Assembly (NCBI GenBank): GCA_014058105.1
Contig: JACGCM010001329.1
Location: 124,001-188,000 of the forward strand
Origin: Kingdonia uniflora
Lineage: Eukaryota > Streptophyta > Magnoliopsida > Ranunculales > Circaeasteraceae
Reading direction: 5' to 3'
DNA: 64,000 nt
The stretch's first letter is position 1. Each line of letters opens with the position of its first letter. The notes below the pieces were generated by a model. The model was not told the DNA's origin, made no database searches, and saw nothing but the letters and a program-made list of their open reading frames with translations. Below are positions 42,813 through 54,427 of this stretch, piece after piece. The translations under genes were made by a program, and so were the position numbers.

Positions 42813-43087
42813 TATAACCTATTAGGAGTTGGGTCCAAGCTCAAGCTAGAAACCCAACTGGGTTGGGGTATCCAATTATAACTTCTAACAAGCCCATAGG
42901 CTCGATAGGGTTATGGGAAAGTTTGAGTAGGTTAGGTAACCTTTGATATAGGGTTATCCTTATATCACCGTATTACGTACAGAGAACACTATTTAGAATC
43001 AATAAGAAATCCTTTCTTCTCTCTCTCTCTCTTTTGTTCTCATGATATAAAACTGTTAGTATATTATATATCGATTATCTCTCAACA
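42813..43087 (+). repeat. 5' LTR of F (about 275 bp)
   Basis: From TATAACCTATTAGGAG to ATCTCTCAACA. It contains a CT-rich run (43015-43034). The end is fixed by the primer site. The start is inferred from where E LTR similarity ends and would need the usual TG mutated to TA. Confidence 0.55.
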
Positions 43088-43100
43088 CGTTATCAGCAAG
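43088..43100 (+). other. primer binding site of F
   Basis: CGTTATCAGCAAG after CAACA, as in many plant copia elements, where (G)TTATCAGCA pairs with the initiator tRNA-Met 3' end. Confidence 0.65.
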
Positions 43101-45040
43101 TAAGCTCTAGGAATGAGGAGAGCAAAAAATTACCTTCTAATCAAAGTTTTTAGAGAAATCAAGCGATCAGGACAAGAGATATTTCATAGTTTTTGAACTT
43201 CTATTCTATTTTTTACTAATCTATGCTATATGACAGATTATCTTGGTTCAAAACCATATTTTCCCTATTTTTTATGGATTAAAAATAAGGGTTTTTGATA
43301 TTTTTTTACCCTTGAGAAAGAGATGTATTCAAACTTGAATATCTTTCTCAATGGATATTGGATAGAAGTGAGACCACTTTGATTGGATAGCCTATTCGAA
43401 GAGCTTTCTAATGGTATATCGCACATGTTATGGAGATATCCCAATCACTGGATATAACATGTTGCAGCTAGGTAGTTTCACGACCAAAAACAATATTTTT
43501 TGGTCGATGACATCAGTAAAGATATATATATATTTTAAAATAATTATTTGATGCGACATCATCATTATCTACTGTGACGTCAGTAGTGACATGTGTTGAG
43601 GGCACGTGGCATACTGATATGGCATAGTACGTGCGTGGCACGTGTGACATATCTAGTACGTGTGGCACGTGGTAGTTGTCAGACTCTCATCGGTCGGTCA
43701 TCAGAGACTGGCCACCGGCCGGACATCAGAAGTTTGCTGGAATATTGGCCGAAATATTTGTAAGACGGTCACCAGAATATTTGCCAGATGGACACTAAAA
43801 TATTTGTCTGATGGTCACTGGTAGCTGTCGCCGGCTAGCACCAGAATGGTCACCAGAGCAATGATGTGGTAGACACAAACAATGCACATGTGTATGTGTG
43901 GTACGTGTGCATGGAACGAATGGCACACACATGTGTGGCACGGGTGCAGCCCATGCGTGTGGGACATGTACAGCCCGTGCGTGTAGCACATGTGACCTAT
44001 ACGTGCGTGGCACATGGCAGGTCAGGTCAGACTGGTTCAGACCAGTCAACCCTGCCTAGGCCTTGACCCAGACTGAGTCAAGCTAGTCCATAGCTGGCCC
44101 AGACACTAAAACAACTATAAATAGCCAATTTTTTGGTCAAATTGAGCCCAATTTTTTTTTAAAAAATATCTATTGGCTGAGCCTACCCCATGGGGGGCCC
44201 ATTTTTAATTTTTTTTGGGAATAGGTACCTCGTATAGGAACATTGCCTCACTTATATGTGATATAAGTAAATGGTGTATTGCCTATTTAAGTATCTTATG
44301 ATAGCTAATAGGATATTACTAGTATGCCCCTATGATGTTAATTATCATGATCAGGGATCACAGATAATACAAAACCAAGACTAATTTAGAATACGACTAG
44401 GAGTCATATCTAAATCACTATTAATTATCAATGACAAATAATTAGAGCTCAATTCGGAATTGACTTAGTCTTATTTCTAAAAACTTGGTGTCTGAAGAAC
44501 CAATTTTTTATATTTAGGTATAATTAGATGTTACATGATAACATTTAGAGGTATATAGGCACTGATAGCAACCTATAGTACCCTAAAATGTTAGTTCAAA
44601 GACAGGCATAACTAACCTATCTTGTGAACCTAACAGATTTCAGGGTAGGACCACTTGTCAGCTAAACATCTAATACCCCTCATATTCATAGAAAATAAGG
44701 ATATTTGGCTAAAATATATAGATATTTATAAAACTAGAAGGCTTATAACATCCTAGTTCCCATAATAAGAAAAACACACATCTAGTAGTTTTAAATAGCA
44801 ATTTTGGCTAAGATTCTATTAAAATGCATACCTAAGATTAAGATCGTTATTTTTACAGGGTAAAATTTGGGATTTAATTATTAGAAAAGAATTTCATGAG
44901 CTTTAGAATATGAATAGGGTTCAACTATAATATGATTAGGAATCATTTTCTTGTTATTCTAACTACTATGATTTGTCTTTAATACATTTGATATATTTAT
45001 CAAGAATTATTACTGATTACAATCTATATCTTGCATTACA
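43101..45040 (+). other. long leader of F with E-box/G-box-rich repeats
   Basis: About 1.9 kb without a gene. At 43753, 43776 and 43799 a 23-bp unit with AATATTTG recurs. At 43600-44020 the words CACGTG, CACATG and TGCGTGTGG.ACATGTACAGCCC recur many times in a degenerate way. Open frames here only follow the repeats. The length is unusual for a copia leader, so an undetected insertion is possible. Confidence 0.5.
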
Positions 45041-45985
45041 GATGTCTACGAAACTCAAAAAATGTTGAATTTTTACCATTGCTGCTCACTGGAGCCAATT
45101 ACCTCACTTGGTGCGTTGACGCTGACTTATTCTTAAAGCTTCTTGGCCTGTAGAAGGCCATCATCATTGGTAACAAGGAAGATCCCATGGACAAGGCAAT
45201 AGCTTTGTTTATCCTCCGTCATCATATTTAGGATGACCTGAAGACTGAATACCTCAACAAGGTTGAGCCAGCTGACTTATGGGCAAGCATGATGGGGCGT
45301 TATGGTCAATAAAAGATCATTATGCTCCTAAAAGCGATACACCAATGGAACACCCTTAGGTTCCAAGATTTTAGGACGGTTGCTTATTACAACTCAACAG
45401 TCCATAAAATCACTTCTACACTTGAGCTGTGTGAGAGGAAAGTTATTGATGTTAAAATGATAAAGAAGACTCTATCAACCTTCCATCCTAGCAATATTAT
45501 GATGTAGAGGCAATATCGGTGAGTGAACATGACTCATGACATCTTGATTTAGGTGTTGTTCCTCTTGCAGCAGAACAATAAACTTCTGATGAAGAATCCT
45601 GTTATGAGGCCTTCTAGGAGTATGTCATTGTCTGCGTCAAACAATGTTCAGCATTGGGGAAATAACTCTGCACGTCAGGGACGAAGATACGGAAGAGGCA
45701 GGGGAGGATACCTGGGATACAGGAAGGGCGGAACCTGAAACCCTTTGGCCCTATAAGAGCTAAGGGATTTAATAAATCCTGGATACTAGGCAATGTAAAG
45801 ATAGAGAAGAAGACAGATCAGGGATCTACTGCTTTAAATACGGTGATACAGGACATTGGGCACGGGAATGCCATGCACCACGGGTAGCTACAGGTAATAG
45901 AGTCCAAACCTACCATGCACTTAATTACACTAACTTTGCCCCTGTGGAGGTTGCAACGTCAAACTTCTTAGACGACACTGATACC
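45041..45985 (+). pseudogene. Ty1/copia gag of F
   Basis: ATG 45041, then a frameshift in the A-run at about 45058. The sequence then shows NYLTWCVDADLFLKLLGL, DPMDKAIALFILRHH, LNKVEPADLWASMMGRYG, IHQWNTLRFQDFRTVAYYNS and KKTLSTFHPSNIMM: the UBN2-type copia gag. A Gly/Arg-rich segment (GRRYGRGRGGYLG) precedes the knuckle at about 45828, CFKYGDTGHWAREC, in which the second Cys is Tyr. Stops at 45153, 45229, 45310, 45505 and others. Confidence 0.8.
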
Positions 45986-46630
45986 GTCATGGATCAACAT
46001 ACGGAGTAATCCGTAATGATATCTCAGTAGACATGTAATATCATATTAGAGAGAGCACTAGTAGGTTCTTTTCTAGTACAAACTTGATTTACTATTCTAT
46101 TTGCTATTAGTATTTTTGATTTTGTTGGGAACATATCATTTATATTTCAATAAAGTGTTTGTGCCATACATGAGATTTCCAATTTGTTCTAAATTGTGAT
46201 TATTTGAATTTATTGTTTGGGAAGTAGTTAAAATTCCATGTATAATATTTGATCGACTATATATAACCAGCCTATGGATATATCTGCTTATTGAGCATGA
46301 CCGATAATCAGATAAGTGGCGACACATCTCTAAGAGACGTTAGTACCACGCACTCGATCCTTTTGCGATATGAATATATCTCTTGTCTAACCTTGTGCAT
46401 CAGGGATGACACAAATATTATTGGCACGGTAAATATGATAGAACACACTGAGTGCGATGCGCTATTACTCTCTAACAGTATGATATAGGGTATCTAAACC
46501 ACTTTATAAACTAGTAAATCTAGTCTGATTTTATTGAGTTTAGGGAGATACATGATAATACTTATCACGAAATGAGTATTAGAGAAAATGACAGACAAGG
46601 TACTGTGCATTAACTCTATGTCTAAAGGTT
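45986..46630 (+). pseudogene. Ty1/copia protease to pre-integrase region of F
   Basis: After a non-matching AT-rich stretch (46010-46300, probably an insertion or decay), TTHSILLRYEYISCLTL and then GTVNMIEHTECDALLL follow the pattern of copia protease and downstream sequence. From 46500 decayed SKSSLILLSLGRYMI-like sequence follows. The DSG triplet itself is not preserved. Recognised from general familiarity with plant copia polyproteins. Confidence 0.5.
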
Positions 46631-47312
46631 TGAATACGTTATTGGCCAGGTTTCCAATATACTCCTCCGGGCTTAGATAGTGAGGAGAATTATTGGGATT
46701 ACATCTTAACTTTCCTTAAAAAGAGAGAAGATCCTGAGAGCGTACATGTAACTATTACTTTCAAGGAAAATCTATTATTTCATCCTAGTATGACCAAGGT
46801 GGAGTGAGATCTCCAGCCTTTGCTCCTAACGTATCCATGTAAACACATGTGGACCATTCCATCCACATAGTGGCCCACTTGAATATTAATGGTCATAAAA
46901 GTCGCATCTAGGAGATGGTCTTACGTTTGCCTACTCATAAAATCTTGTAATGCGACGTTAGCACGACTTCTCACTTAGATTATTCGATTGCAGGCTCAGT
47001 TATGGGATTAACAGAACAAAGTCAATCGATGCGACTGGACGGGTTCTTGAGAGTGTGAATCACAGGTTTTTAATAATTATTTTACCGCTAAATGGGATAG
47101 ATGATTGAGCATCATGAGTACCCCATACCATACCCAACTCGAGATTAGCAGAGAACCAAATCGAGCAATTTTAGATAATCGCTAGGCCACTGTTATTACG
47201 ATCACATCTTACAGCTAGTATGTGGGATATGCATTCTTGCTCCCACAACACTGATTTGGGTTCGTCCCATAGTAAATCATCAAATTATTTTTTCCCAAAA
47301 GTAACTAGTAAC
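46631..47312 (+). pseudogene. Ty1/copia integrase fragment of F
   Basis: Multiple frames give CKHMWTIPS, VASRRWSYVCLLI, NATLARLLT and IIRLQAQ, which follow the order of copia integrase (the ...GP.HP.SG..RYFMVL.D.STRWS.V.LL segment). Downstream remnants lead to the B insertion at 47313. Catalytic residues cannot be placed with certainty. RT lies beyond the window. Confidence 0.55.
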
Positions 47313-48095
47313 TGTAGTGGCCTACTCGCAGCCTTCTAGCTCCAATCGAACACTCGAAGGCTACATCGAAGCCTACCTAGAGATCTGAAGCCTAGGAAGA
47401 CAATAGATATGTCCACGAAGCCTTGCGAGATTAATCGAACACTTGAAGGAACCATCGAAGCCATCCACTGTAGGCGAAGATAGATGAGCAACGCGTGAAC
47501 TACTCATCAGAACCAGAAATACATTGACCATGGTCGTACATGGTCGAAGGGAAACATGTTAGGTGGCCAACTCACCAGACAGAACAGTGGAGCACACCGC
47601 TCGACAACTGCGGTGCCCGATCTAATAACTACAGTGTTAAAACCAACAGCTACAATGTCAGGAACAACAACTACAGTGTCAAACTCGATAATTACAGAGT
47701 CAGAACCGACTCTGGGTACAAGTTATTTATCCTTAGAAGATACACATGTAACTTGACCTCCCATGGTGACTCAGCCCTTCCTATGTTCAATAAATAGGAG
47801 GGAGGATAAACTATGAAGAGGTTAGAAAAATCTCTCCTAGCAGACCTTACAAGAAAACCTTCGAATACCCTGTGACAACCCAGTTCTTGATACTTCGATT
47901 ACTCTATATATATAATAGAACTCTTTAAAATCCTTACTAGAGGTCGTAGAGTGACCCATTCTAGGCCTCCACGCAAGTGAATAATCTCTATAGTAATTCT
48001 TGTTATTATCGATTATATGCTTGAAACCCCCTAGTCGAAGATAAAACTCATAGTATAAGCGTCAGCCTCCCCTCCCGTGAAGCTAGGCCCCTACA
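47313..48095 (+). repeat. 5' LTR of B (783 bp)
   Basis: TGTAGTGGCCTACTCGCAGCC at the start and AGGCCCCTACA at the end. Five bases before it read GTAAC. Internal sequence is diverged from A1/A2 but the ends are alike. A TATA-like CAATAAATAGG lies at about 47788. Confidence 0.88.
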
Positions 48096-48112
48096 TTTGG
48101 CACCGTCTGTGC
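48096..48112 (+). other. primer binding site of B
   Basis: TTTGGCACCGTCTGTGC directly after the LTR, the same core as D and E. Confidence 0.85.
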
Positions 48113-48181
48113 TATCCCACCCTACCAGCTTCCCCATACCTTTTATCTCTTTACCTTTACTACTCCTTCAAGCCACCTTCA

Positions 48182-49890
48182 ATGGCCCCCACCCTCCACT
48201 CAACTTCCATCCTTGCCAGTAACTCCACCGACGGAGTGGCCGCTCAGCTCGCCCTTCTTACCCAATAATTCGCTCAAGCTGAGGATCGACATAGAAGTCA
48301 GTTACACCAGGAGCGCGAGGAACACCAACAAGAGTTTAAAGCTGAACATCAACGATTTACACAATACAATTTGCGAGTTACAACGACTTCAGACTCAAGA
48401 CGCCCCTCCGTTGTCTCGAGTACCCGACCCGTCACGTGTTTCTGCTCGCGCCCGGCTTGGGCCCCATCTACATATTGAAGTACCCCCGATCCATCTTGGC
48501 GTCGAGGGTGCTCTGCCCACCATTCTACCTGCTAGTTCAATCCACCTTAGCATACACCCCTTGGAGGATTCGTCCGATTCTACTCTTCGCACTACCAGAT
48601 AACCCAAACGCTGCCATGCTCGAGAACATCTCGGGGAGCGTAGCATTGAGCATACACCGAACATTTGGCCTCATCCCCTTCAACCACAAAGATCCCCCCT
48701 CCCTTTATACTGCCTATCTTACATAGTAGGAACTCGACCAAAAACTCCACACTGCCATCCACATCAGTACGAGCCCCATATCAAACTCTTGGAGTCGGTT
48801 AAACAACCCCCTCTGCTCCAAACACCTCACTATCGAGGTGCCTCCAAATTTCCATGCCCTCAGAATTAACAAATGTCGTAATACCGACCTTCAATCATAC
48901 ATCCTCAAATTTTAAAATGCCTTAAGCCTAATACTCCACGGCCGACCACCTGTTGTGTCGACTATTTCCCAACAGCCTCACTGACAGCCCTCTTAGATGG
49001 TATCATAGTCTCCCTAATGGCTCGATCCAAAGCTTTGAGCAATTAGCTAGTCTATTCATCGCTCAATTCGCCTTCAACAAAGACCGCGAGGTTCAGGTCG
49101 AGGCCTTCTTTAACTTATGTAATTCCCTCAATAAAGCCTTTACCAAGCGGTTTCTCGATGAGTCGTGCAAGATCGAAAACTTTGACTATGCGAACGTTGT
49201 ACTCGCCTATTCTAACGCTCTGCCGGATAACAGCCGCGTCAAGGAGTATATTATCCACAAACCGCGAACCCTCGAGGAGATGTTATCAAAATTTAATGGG
49301 TATATCGACCTTGAGCGCCTCCACGAGTCAAATCGACAGGGGCAAGCTTTGACCACCAATCAGAACAAACCCCGACAGGGACAACCTTCTACACCCATTA
49401 TCGCTCCCGTCTTAAAGGAGACTGAGATCCACAAACGCCCATACACTGACGACACTACCATCGAGGCCCACAAAAAACGACCAAAGCCGGTCCTCCCTAA
49501 GCTTACTGCTCCTATCAGCACCCTTTTACCACAGATTCAGGCCAACCCCATATGGCGTACCCCTTACCCCATCAAGGTCAAACAAGGTGAACCTTACTGC
49601 CATAACCATAAGTGTAACATCCATTACATCAATAAATGTTATACTCTACAGCGCTCTCTCAAAATAATTCTTAAGGCGGGTTGTTTACGTCAATATGTCG
49701 CTGACCTCCCCAGCTACCTCGACGTGTCGTACCTTAAGCCTCAACCTTCCCTTCCTGCCGACCCTGCCGAGGTACACATTTACCAAATTTATCTCATCGA
49801 GGTCAACAATATCGACAGTGGCCATTCTAAAAGCAAGCGCAAGAGTGCCGAAGAATACTGTAAACTCTCCTACAATGAAAAGTTATCCGC
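48182..49890 (+). pseudogene. B gag
   Basis: ATG 48182 (MAPTLHSTS) with a TAA at 48266, then a charged coiled-coil stretch and a Pro/Ser/Arg-rich linker with frameshifts. The Retrotrans_gag core is intact from 48953: LFPNSLTDSPLRWYHSLPNG, FIAQFAFNKDREVQVEA, FTKRFLDESCKIENF and LEEMLSKFNGYIDLERL. The knuckle at about 49596 (CHNHKCNIHYINKC) keeps all of CX2HX4HX4C, the only intact one here. The frame runs on into protease without a stop, consistent with a gag-pro-pol fusion. Confidence 0.85.
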
Positions 49891-50600
49891 CCTTCTGCCA
49901 GAATCGAGCCAATACCCTCGACCCAAGGGTATCTCATTTATCGATTGTGACAGATTGCATGTTCGTTTCCCCTATTCCAGCCCTTTAGTCATTATGATTA
50001 AGATTGACCACCTCGTCATCCATACCATGCTCATCGACACAGGAAGTACAGCTGACGTACTGTTCCTTCAGACTGTTTGAGCCATACCGAAAACAAACCT
50101 CATCATCCCGGCTAATGTCGAACTTAAAGGCTTCAGCGGTGCTACTGAAGTCGTTGTCGGTCGTATTAGTCTCCCTGGCACTACAAGGCCAGTTACCCTC
50201 CAAACTAGCTTTCTTGTCATCGACAAGAAATCCTAATATCTTGGCATTCTTGGCCGCTACTGGCTCCATGCCATGAGAGCCATACCTTCGACTTACCACC
50301 AAACCATTCGTTTTACTACCCCTTGTGGTACGTGGAACTTAAAAGGCTCCCATCGCCTTGCCCGCTCATGCGAGCACCCGGAGATCGATCAAACATAAAA
50401 ACTTGTCAAACAACCATAGGAATTAATGTCTTTCTCTACCCCCGTACATTCGATGCCAACTATCACACCCATCGAACCCACTATTTATATCAAACTCGAC
50501 GGTCCTGGTCGAGGTACGTTCATTGGTACTTTCCTAGATGAAGCTGAAACCCTCGAACTCACCAACTTCCTTCAAGTAAATAAAGACATCCTCGCCTAGA
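49891..50600 (+). pseudogene. B aspartic protease and linker
   Basis: HTMLIDTGSTADVLF holds the DTG active site at about 50035. A TGA at 50078 follows; the frame continues as NVELKGFSGATEVVVGRISL and, after a TAA near 50234, YLGILGR and HAMRAIPSTYHQT. The linker (IKLDGPGRGTFIGT) ends near 50600. Two stops inactivate it. Confidence 0.83.
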
Positions 50601-51667
50601 TATTTAATGAGATGTCCAGTGTCGACCCAATGCTAGCATGTCATCACTCAATCTCATCCCTCACTCTACAGCAGCGAAGCAAAAGAAGCGTACGTCGGCC
50701 CCACGACTTCGAGAAGCTGTAAACCTCAAAGTCGACAAACTCCTAGCCGCGGGTTTCATCAGAGAAGTCAGGTACACCGACTGGATATCCAATATTATTG
50801 TGGTCCCTAAAAAGAATGGTAAGATCAGAATCTGTGTTGACTTCACGGACCTCAAAAAATACACACTGAAGGACAGCTTCCCCCTCCTGATCATTTCCGA
50901 ATTCCTGAATACCACAGCCGGACATGAGCGACTGTCGATGATAGATGCGGCTCTAAGTTACAATCAGGTACCCGTCATCCACGAGGATCAACTTAAAACT
51001 TCTTTTATTACTGAACAAGGTTTTTATTGCTTTAATGTCATGCCCTTCGGCCTTAAGAATGCGGGTGCCACTTATCATCGTCTTATTACCACAATGTTTA
51101 AATCCATGCTTGGAAAGTCGCTCGAAGTCTACATGGACGACATGTTATGCAAGAGCCTCCAAAAATAGACCCATATCTAGGACCTCAGGGAGGTCTTCGC
51201 CAAACTTCGTACTTACAACATGAAGTTAAACCCAGATAAATGCCAATTTGATGTTTTATCCAGTAAATTTTTAGGGCACCTCATCTGTAAATAGAGTATC
51301 GAGATTGACATCACTCATATTCGAGCCCTCATCGACATGCCTTCCCCTCGAACCAAAAAGACGTCTAAAAATTTGCTGGCAAGATAGCTGCCCTCAACCA
51401 TTTCATTTTAAAATCCTCTGACCGTTGCTCTTGGCTTTTCACCCTCTTACGTGATCAAGGCATCCATAAAGCCTAAAAGAAAAATAACCCTAAAATCAAT
51501 TAGACACCCAAGTATTAACAGGCCTTTCTCGAACTCAAAGCATACCTTGGACAACATCCCATTATCAGTATCCCCATCGAAGGTGAAATGTTTTCTTTAT
51601 ACCACGCTGTTACTGATACTTCTATCAGTTTAGTCCTCATTCGACTCGAATCCAGTATTGAGAAACC
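50601..51667 (+). pseudogene. B reverse transcriptase and start of RNase H
   Basis: From 50638 it is open for 176 codons in a new frame: KQKKRTSAPRLREAVNLKV, VPKKNGKIRICVDFTDLKKY, AALSYNQV, MPFGLKNAGATY and YMDDML with both catalytic Asp. TAG at 51166, then frameshifted thumb and RNase H up to ...SSIEKP at 51667. RNase H resumes at 63621 (VYFIIKTL). The SGYNQ motif reads LSYNQ. Confidence 0.87.
51663..51667 (+). other. target site duplication of A2, left copy (AAACC)
   Basis: Directly precedes the A2 5' LTR. Identical to 63616-63620. Confidence 0.92.
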
Positions 51668-51804
51668 TATAGTAGCCTACTCGCAGCCTTTGAATAGACA
51701 GCCGAAGCCCACTTCATGGCCTACTCGAATATATTAAAGCCATCTCAACCCCTAAAAAAGGCTCCTCAGAGATCCCTGAGAGACGAACCTTCGACAACAG
51801 ACAA

Positions 51805-52098
51805 AACTTCGAGAATGGATCAGTACATTGCAACAGACATCCTTCGACCTTATCTACATACGGTTGAAGTATGATATGATAGATAGCCATCTCACCAGAC
51901 AGAACTTCAAGAATGGATAAGTACATTGCAGCAGACATCCTTCGACCATATCTACATACGGTCGAAGTATGATAAGACAGACAGCCAGCTTACCAGATAG
52001 AACTTCGAGAACGGATTAACATCCTAGCAGTAGATATCCTTCGACCTCAATATCACACGGTCGAAGCAAGATTAGACAGACAACTACCTCATCAGATA
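51805..52098 (+). repeat. three 98-bp units in the A2 5' LTR
   Basis: Units start at 51805, 51903 and 52001 (AACTTC(G/A)AGAA...). Each holds an inverted repeat CTTCGACC-N12-GGTCGAAG (with small changes). The same three units lie at 62838, 62936 and 63034 in the 3' LTR. A1 has only one. Confidence 0.92.
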
Positions 52099-52285
52099 AG
52101 ACAACGCATTGATTGGCCCGTGGATTTACAGTGACAAGCCCAACCGCCTCGCTGTTCAGAGCCATCACCAATAAATGTAGTAGTAACAGTACCGACAAGA
52201 CCGGCACCCATCACTCGCCAGGTTTTTCTGACAACGTAATCGTATAAACCGGACCCACACTTGATGACTCAGCTCCCTATGCTTC

Positions 52286-52293
52286 TATAAATA
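52286..52293 (+). promoter_or_regulatory. LTR TATA box (A2, 5' LTR)
   Basis: TATAAATA in GCTTCTATAAATAAAAG; drives the gag-pol transcript. Confidence 0.75.
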
Positions 52294-52583
52294 AAAGAGA
52301 GGGGAAACCAAATGGGGGTTAGAAAAATCTCCTCCAGCCTTACTATCTTACCTTCGACCACCCATAAAATCTATACTTGAACCCTCTTATTTACTCTTCA
52401 GTAATATAATATGTCTTAAAAATCCTCATCAGAGGTCGTAGAAAGTCACATTCGGGCCTCTACGCAAGTATTTGCCTTTAGTTATATCTTATCTTTGACT
52501 AATTGCATATATTCCCTTTGATTGAGGATTGAGTCTACCTTGTAAGAACCGACTCCCCGTCCTAACGGAGTTAGGTCCCCACA

Positions 52584-52602
52584 ATTGGATGCCGCATGTG
52601 GG
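52584..52602 (+). other. primer binding site of A2, mutated
   Basis: ATTGGATGCCGCATGTGGG right after the LTR, recognisable against TTTGGCACCGTCTGTGG of B and D but with several changes. Confidence 0.7.
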
Positions 52603-52669
52603 TCCCACCCTACCAATCTACATCCCTTGTTCCCCTCCCCTTATTTTCCATACCAACAGATTATCCTCA

Positions 52670-54424
52670 ATGGCACTCACACGCCATTTTAACCCCACCC
52701 AGGCTGGAAATTCTATCGACAAAGTCGCTACTCAAATAACATTACTATCTCAACAAGTCGCTCAGGCAGAGGAGCGTCACCAGAACTAACTGAATCAGGA
52801 ACATGAAAGCCACCGTTTGGAATTGGAAACAGAGCGGAATCGCCGTTTGGATGACAAAAATTAACAAAAGAGAGTAATCGATGAGCTGCGCAACACAGTC
52901 CGAGAGCTACAAAGATTATAGCCCTTGGAACCTGCTCGTCTGTCCCTGGTACCTAACCCATCGCACGTTTCTGCCCGTACCCGCCTCGGCCCTCCTCCAA
53001 ACCTCGAGTTACCCCCAGCTAACACTAGAGCCGAAGGTATTCCACGTACTATTCCCCCAACCGGCTCTATCCACCTCAGAATTTATCCCACATAAGACTC
53101 TTCTGACTCAACCCTTCGCTCCTCCAGACAACCCACGCGCCGTCCTGCTCGTGAACGGCTTAAGGAACACAGTACTGACTTTATGCCACATACTCGACCT
53201 CACAACCTTCGACATCACCAATCTCCCACTCATCCTGCATACATTACACAGCAGGAATTCGACCACAAAATACAATCAGCCATCCGTGAGTCCAACTACA
53301 GACTCCTAGAGCCGCCTCAACAACCCGATTTGCCCTAAAATTTTGGCCATCGACATACCCTCTAACTTTCGCGCTCCCAAACTCAACAAATATCATAATA
53401 TAGGCCCTAAATCCTACATCCTCGAATTCTGAAATTCCCTAAGCCTCTACTCCACGGCTGACTATCTTTTATGTCACCTTTTTCCAACGAGCCTTACCGA
53501 TAACCCCCTTCGATGGTACCACAACCTCCCAAATGGCGTGATTCGTAACTTTGAGAAACTTTCACAACTTTTCATCGCCCAGTTCGCCTTCAACAAAGAC
53601 AGAGAGGTTAGAGTTGACGTTCTTTTCAATTTCAGAAAGTTTGGCAATGAGATCTCGAAGCCTTCACTCAAAGATTCCTCGATAAATCTTGCAAAATTGA
53701 AAACCTCGACAGCTCGAATGCAATTTTGGTCTACTCGAATGCTATGCCCGATCACAGCCGAGTAAAAGAACATCTTGTTCTCCATAAACCCAAAACACTC
53801 GAAAAGATGCTCTCGAAGGTCAACGGCTATATCGACCTCGAGCGCCTTCAAGAGTCCCGTAAACAGAGCCAGCCTCCGCAAACATCAACTTTCAATAAAC
53901 CTCGGCAACACACCCACTCTGCCCCCACACCCCTGATCGCTCATGTCTCACAGGAGACTGAGATCCGCAAATGCCCCATGATTGATAACAACACCGAAGC
54001 GCGCAAGAAGCGACTAAAGCCTATTTTACCTACACTTACTGCTCCCCTCAACACCCTTCTACCACACATACAGGCAGACCCCATTTGGCGCGTCCCTTTC
54101 CCCATCGAAGTCCGACCAGGTGAATCTTTATACGCCAACCACAAATGCAATTGTCATCATACCAATAAATGCCTCGCCCTTCAGCGCCCTTTCGATCTTA
54201 TCTTCAGAGCAGGATGTTTGCACCAATATATTGTTGATCTACCAAGCTACCTTGATGGGTCTTACCTCAAATCCCTATCCACCCCTACTACCGACCCAGC
54301 CGAGGTGCACATCTACAGAGTCAAGTTCATCGAAGTTATCAATATAGAGAGTTGACTCTCCAAGAACAAACGAAAGCGCGTTGAAGAATATTACAAGCTC
54401 ACCTATCAGGAAAAATTCCCTACC
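52670..54424 (+). pseudogene. A2 gag
   Basis: ATG 52670 (MALTRHFNPTQAGNS, then QITLLSQQVAQAEERHQN), with a stop at 52787, then a coiled-coil and Pro-rich linker. The capsid core starts at about 53460 (LFPTSLTDNPLRWYHNLPNG, FIAQFAFNKDREVRVD). A frameshift lies at about 53640-53740. From 53726 the frame is that of pro-pol: KTLEKMLSKVNGYIDLERL. The knuckle reads YANHKCNCHHTNKC, first Cys replaced by Tyr. A single TGA at 54353 separates it from protease in the same frame. Confidence 0.85.
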
Positions 54425-54427
54425 CTC

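Larger units (their letters stand above)
42813..47312 (+). mobile_element. Ty1/copia element F, 5' portion
   Basis: Short LTR, CGTTATCAGCA primer site, copia-type gag with CCHC knuckle, protease/pre-integrase region and integrase in the order typical of Ty1/copia. It is cut at 47312 by the LTR of B. It lies in the LTR of E. Heavily mutated. Confidence 0.78.
47313..51667 (+). mobile_element. Ty3/gypsy Tat-type element B, 5' piece
   Basis: 5' LTR, PBS, gag, protease, RT and the start of RNase H, then interrupted by A2 at 51668. Continues at 63616. Closely related to A1/A2 in coding sequence and LTR ends. Confidence 0.9.
51668..52583 (+). repeat. 5' LTR of A2 (916 bp)
   Basis: Starts TATAGTAGCC (TG changed to TA) and ends GGTCCCCACA. 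It contains the 98-bp array and TATAAATA. It aligns end to end with the 3' LTR (915 bp) and, apart from two extra units, with A1. Confidence 0.93.

Noticed and set aside
43795..44066. His/Val-rich open frames on both strands
   Set aside because: By-products of the CACATG/CACGTG repeats; no start context or homologue.
47540..47797. Asn/Tyr-rich open frame with a repeated peptide
   Set aside because: Lies in the B LTR and reflects a short ACTACAGTGTNA repeat there.
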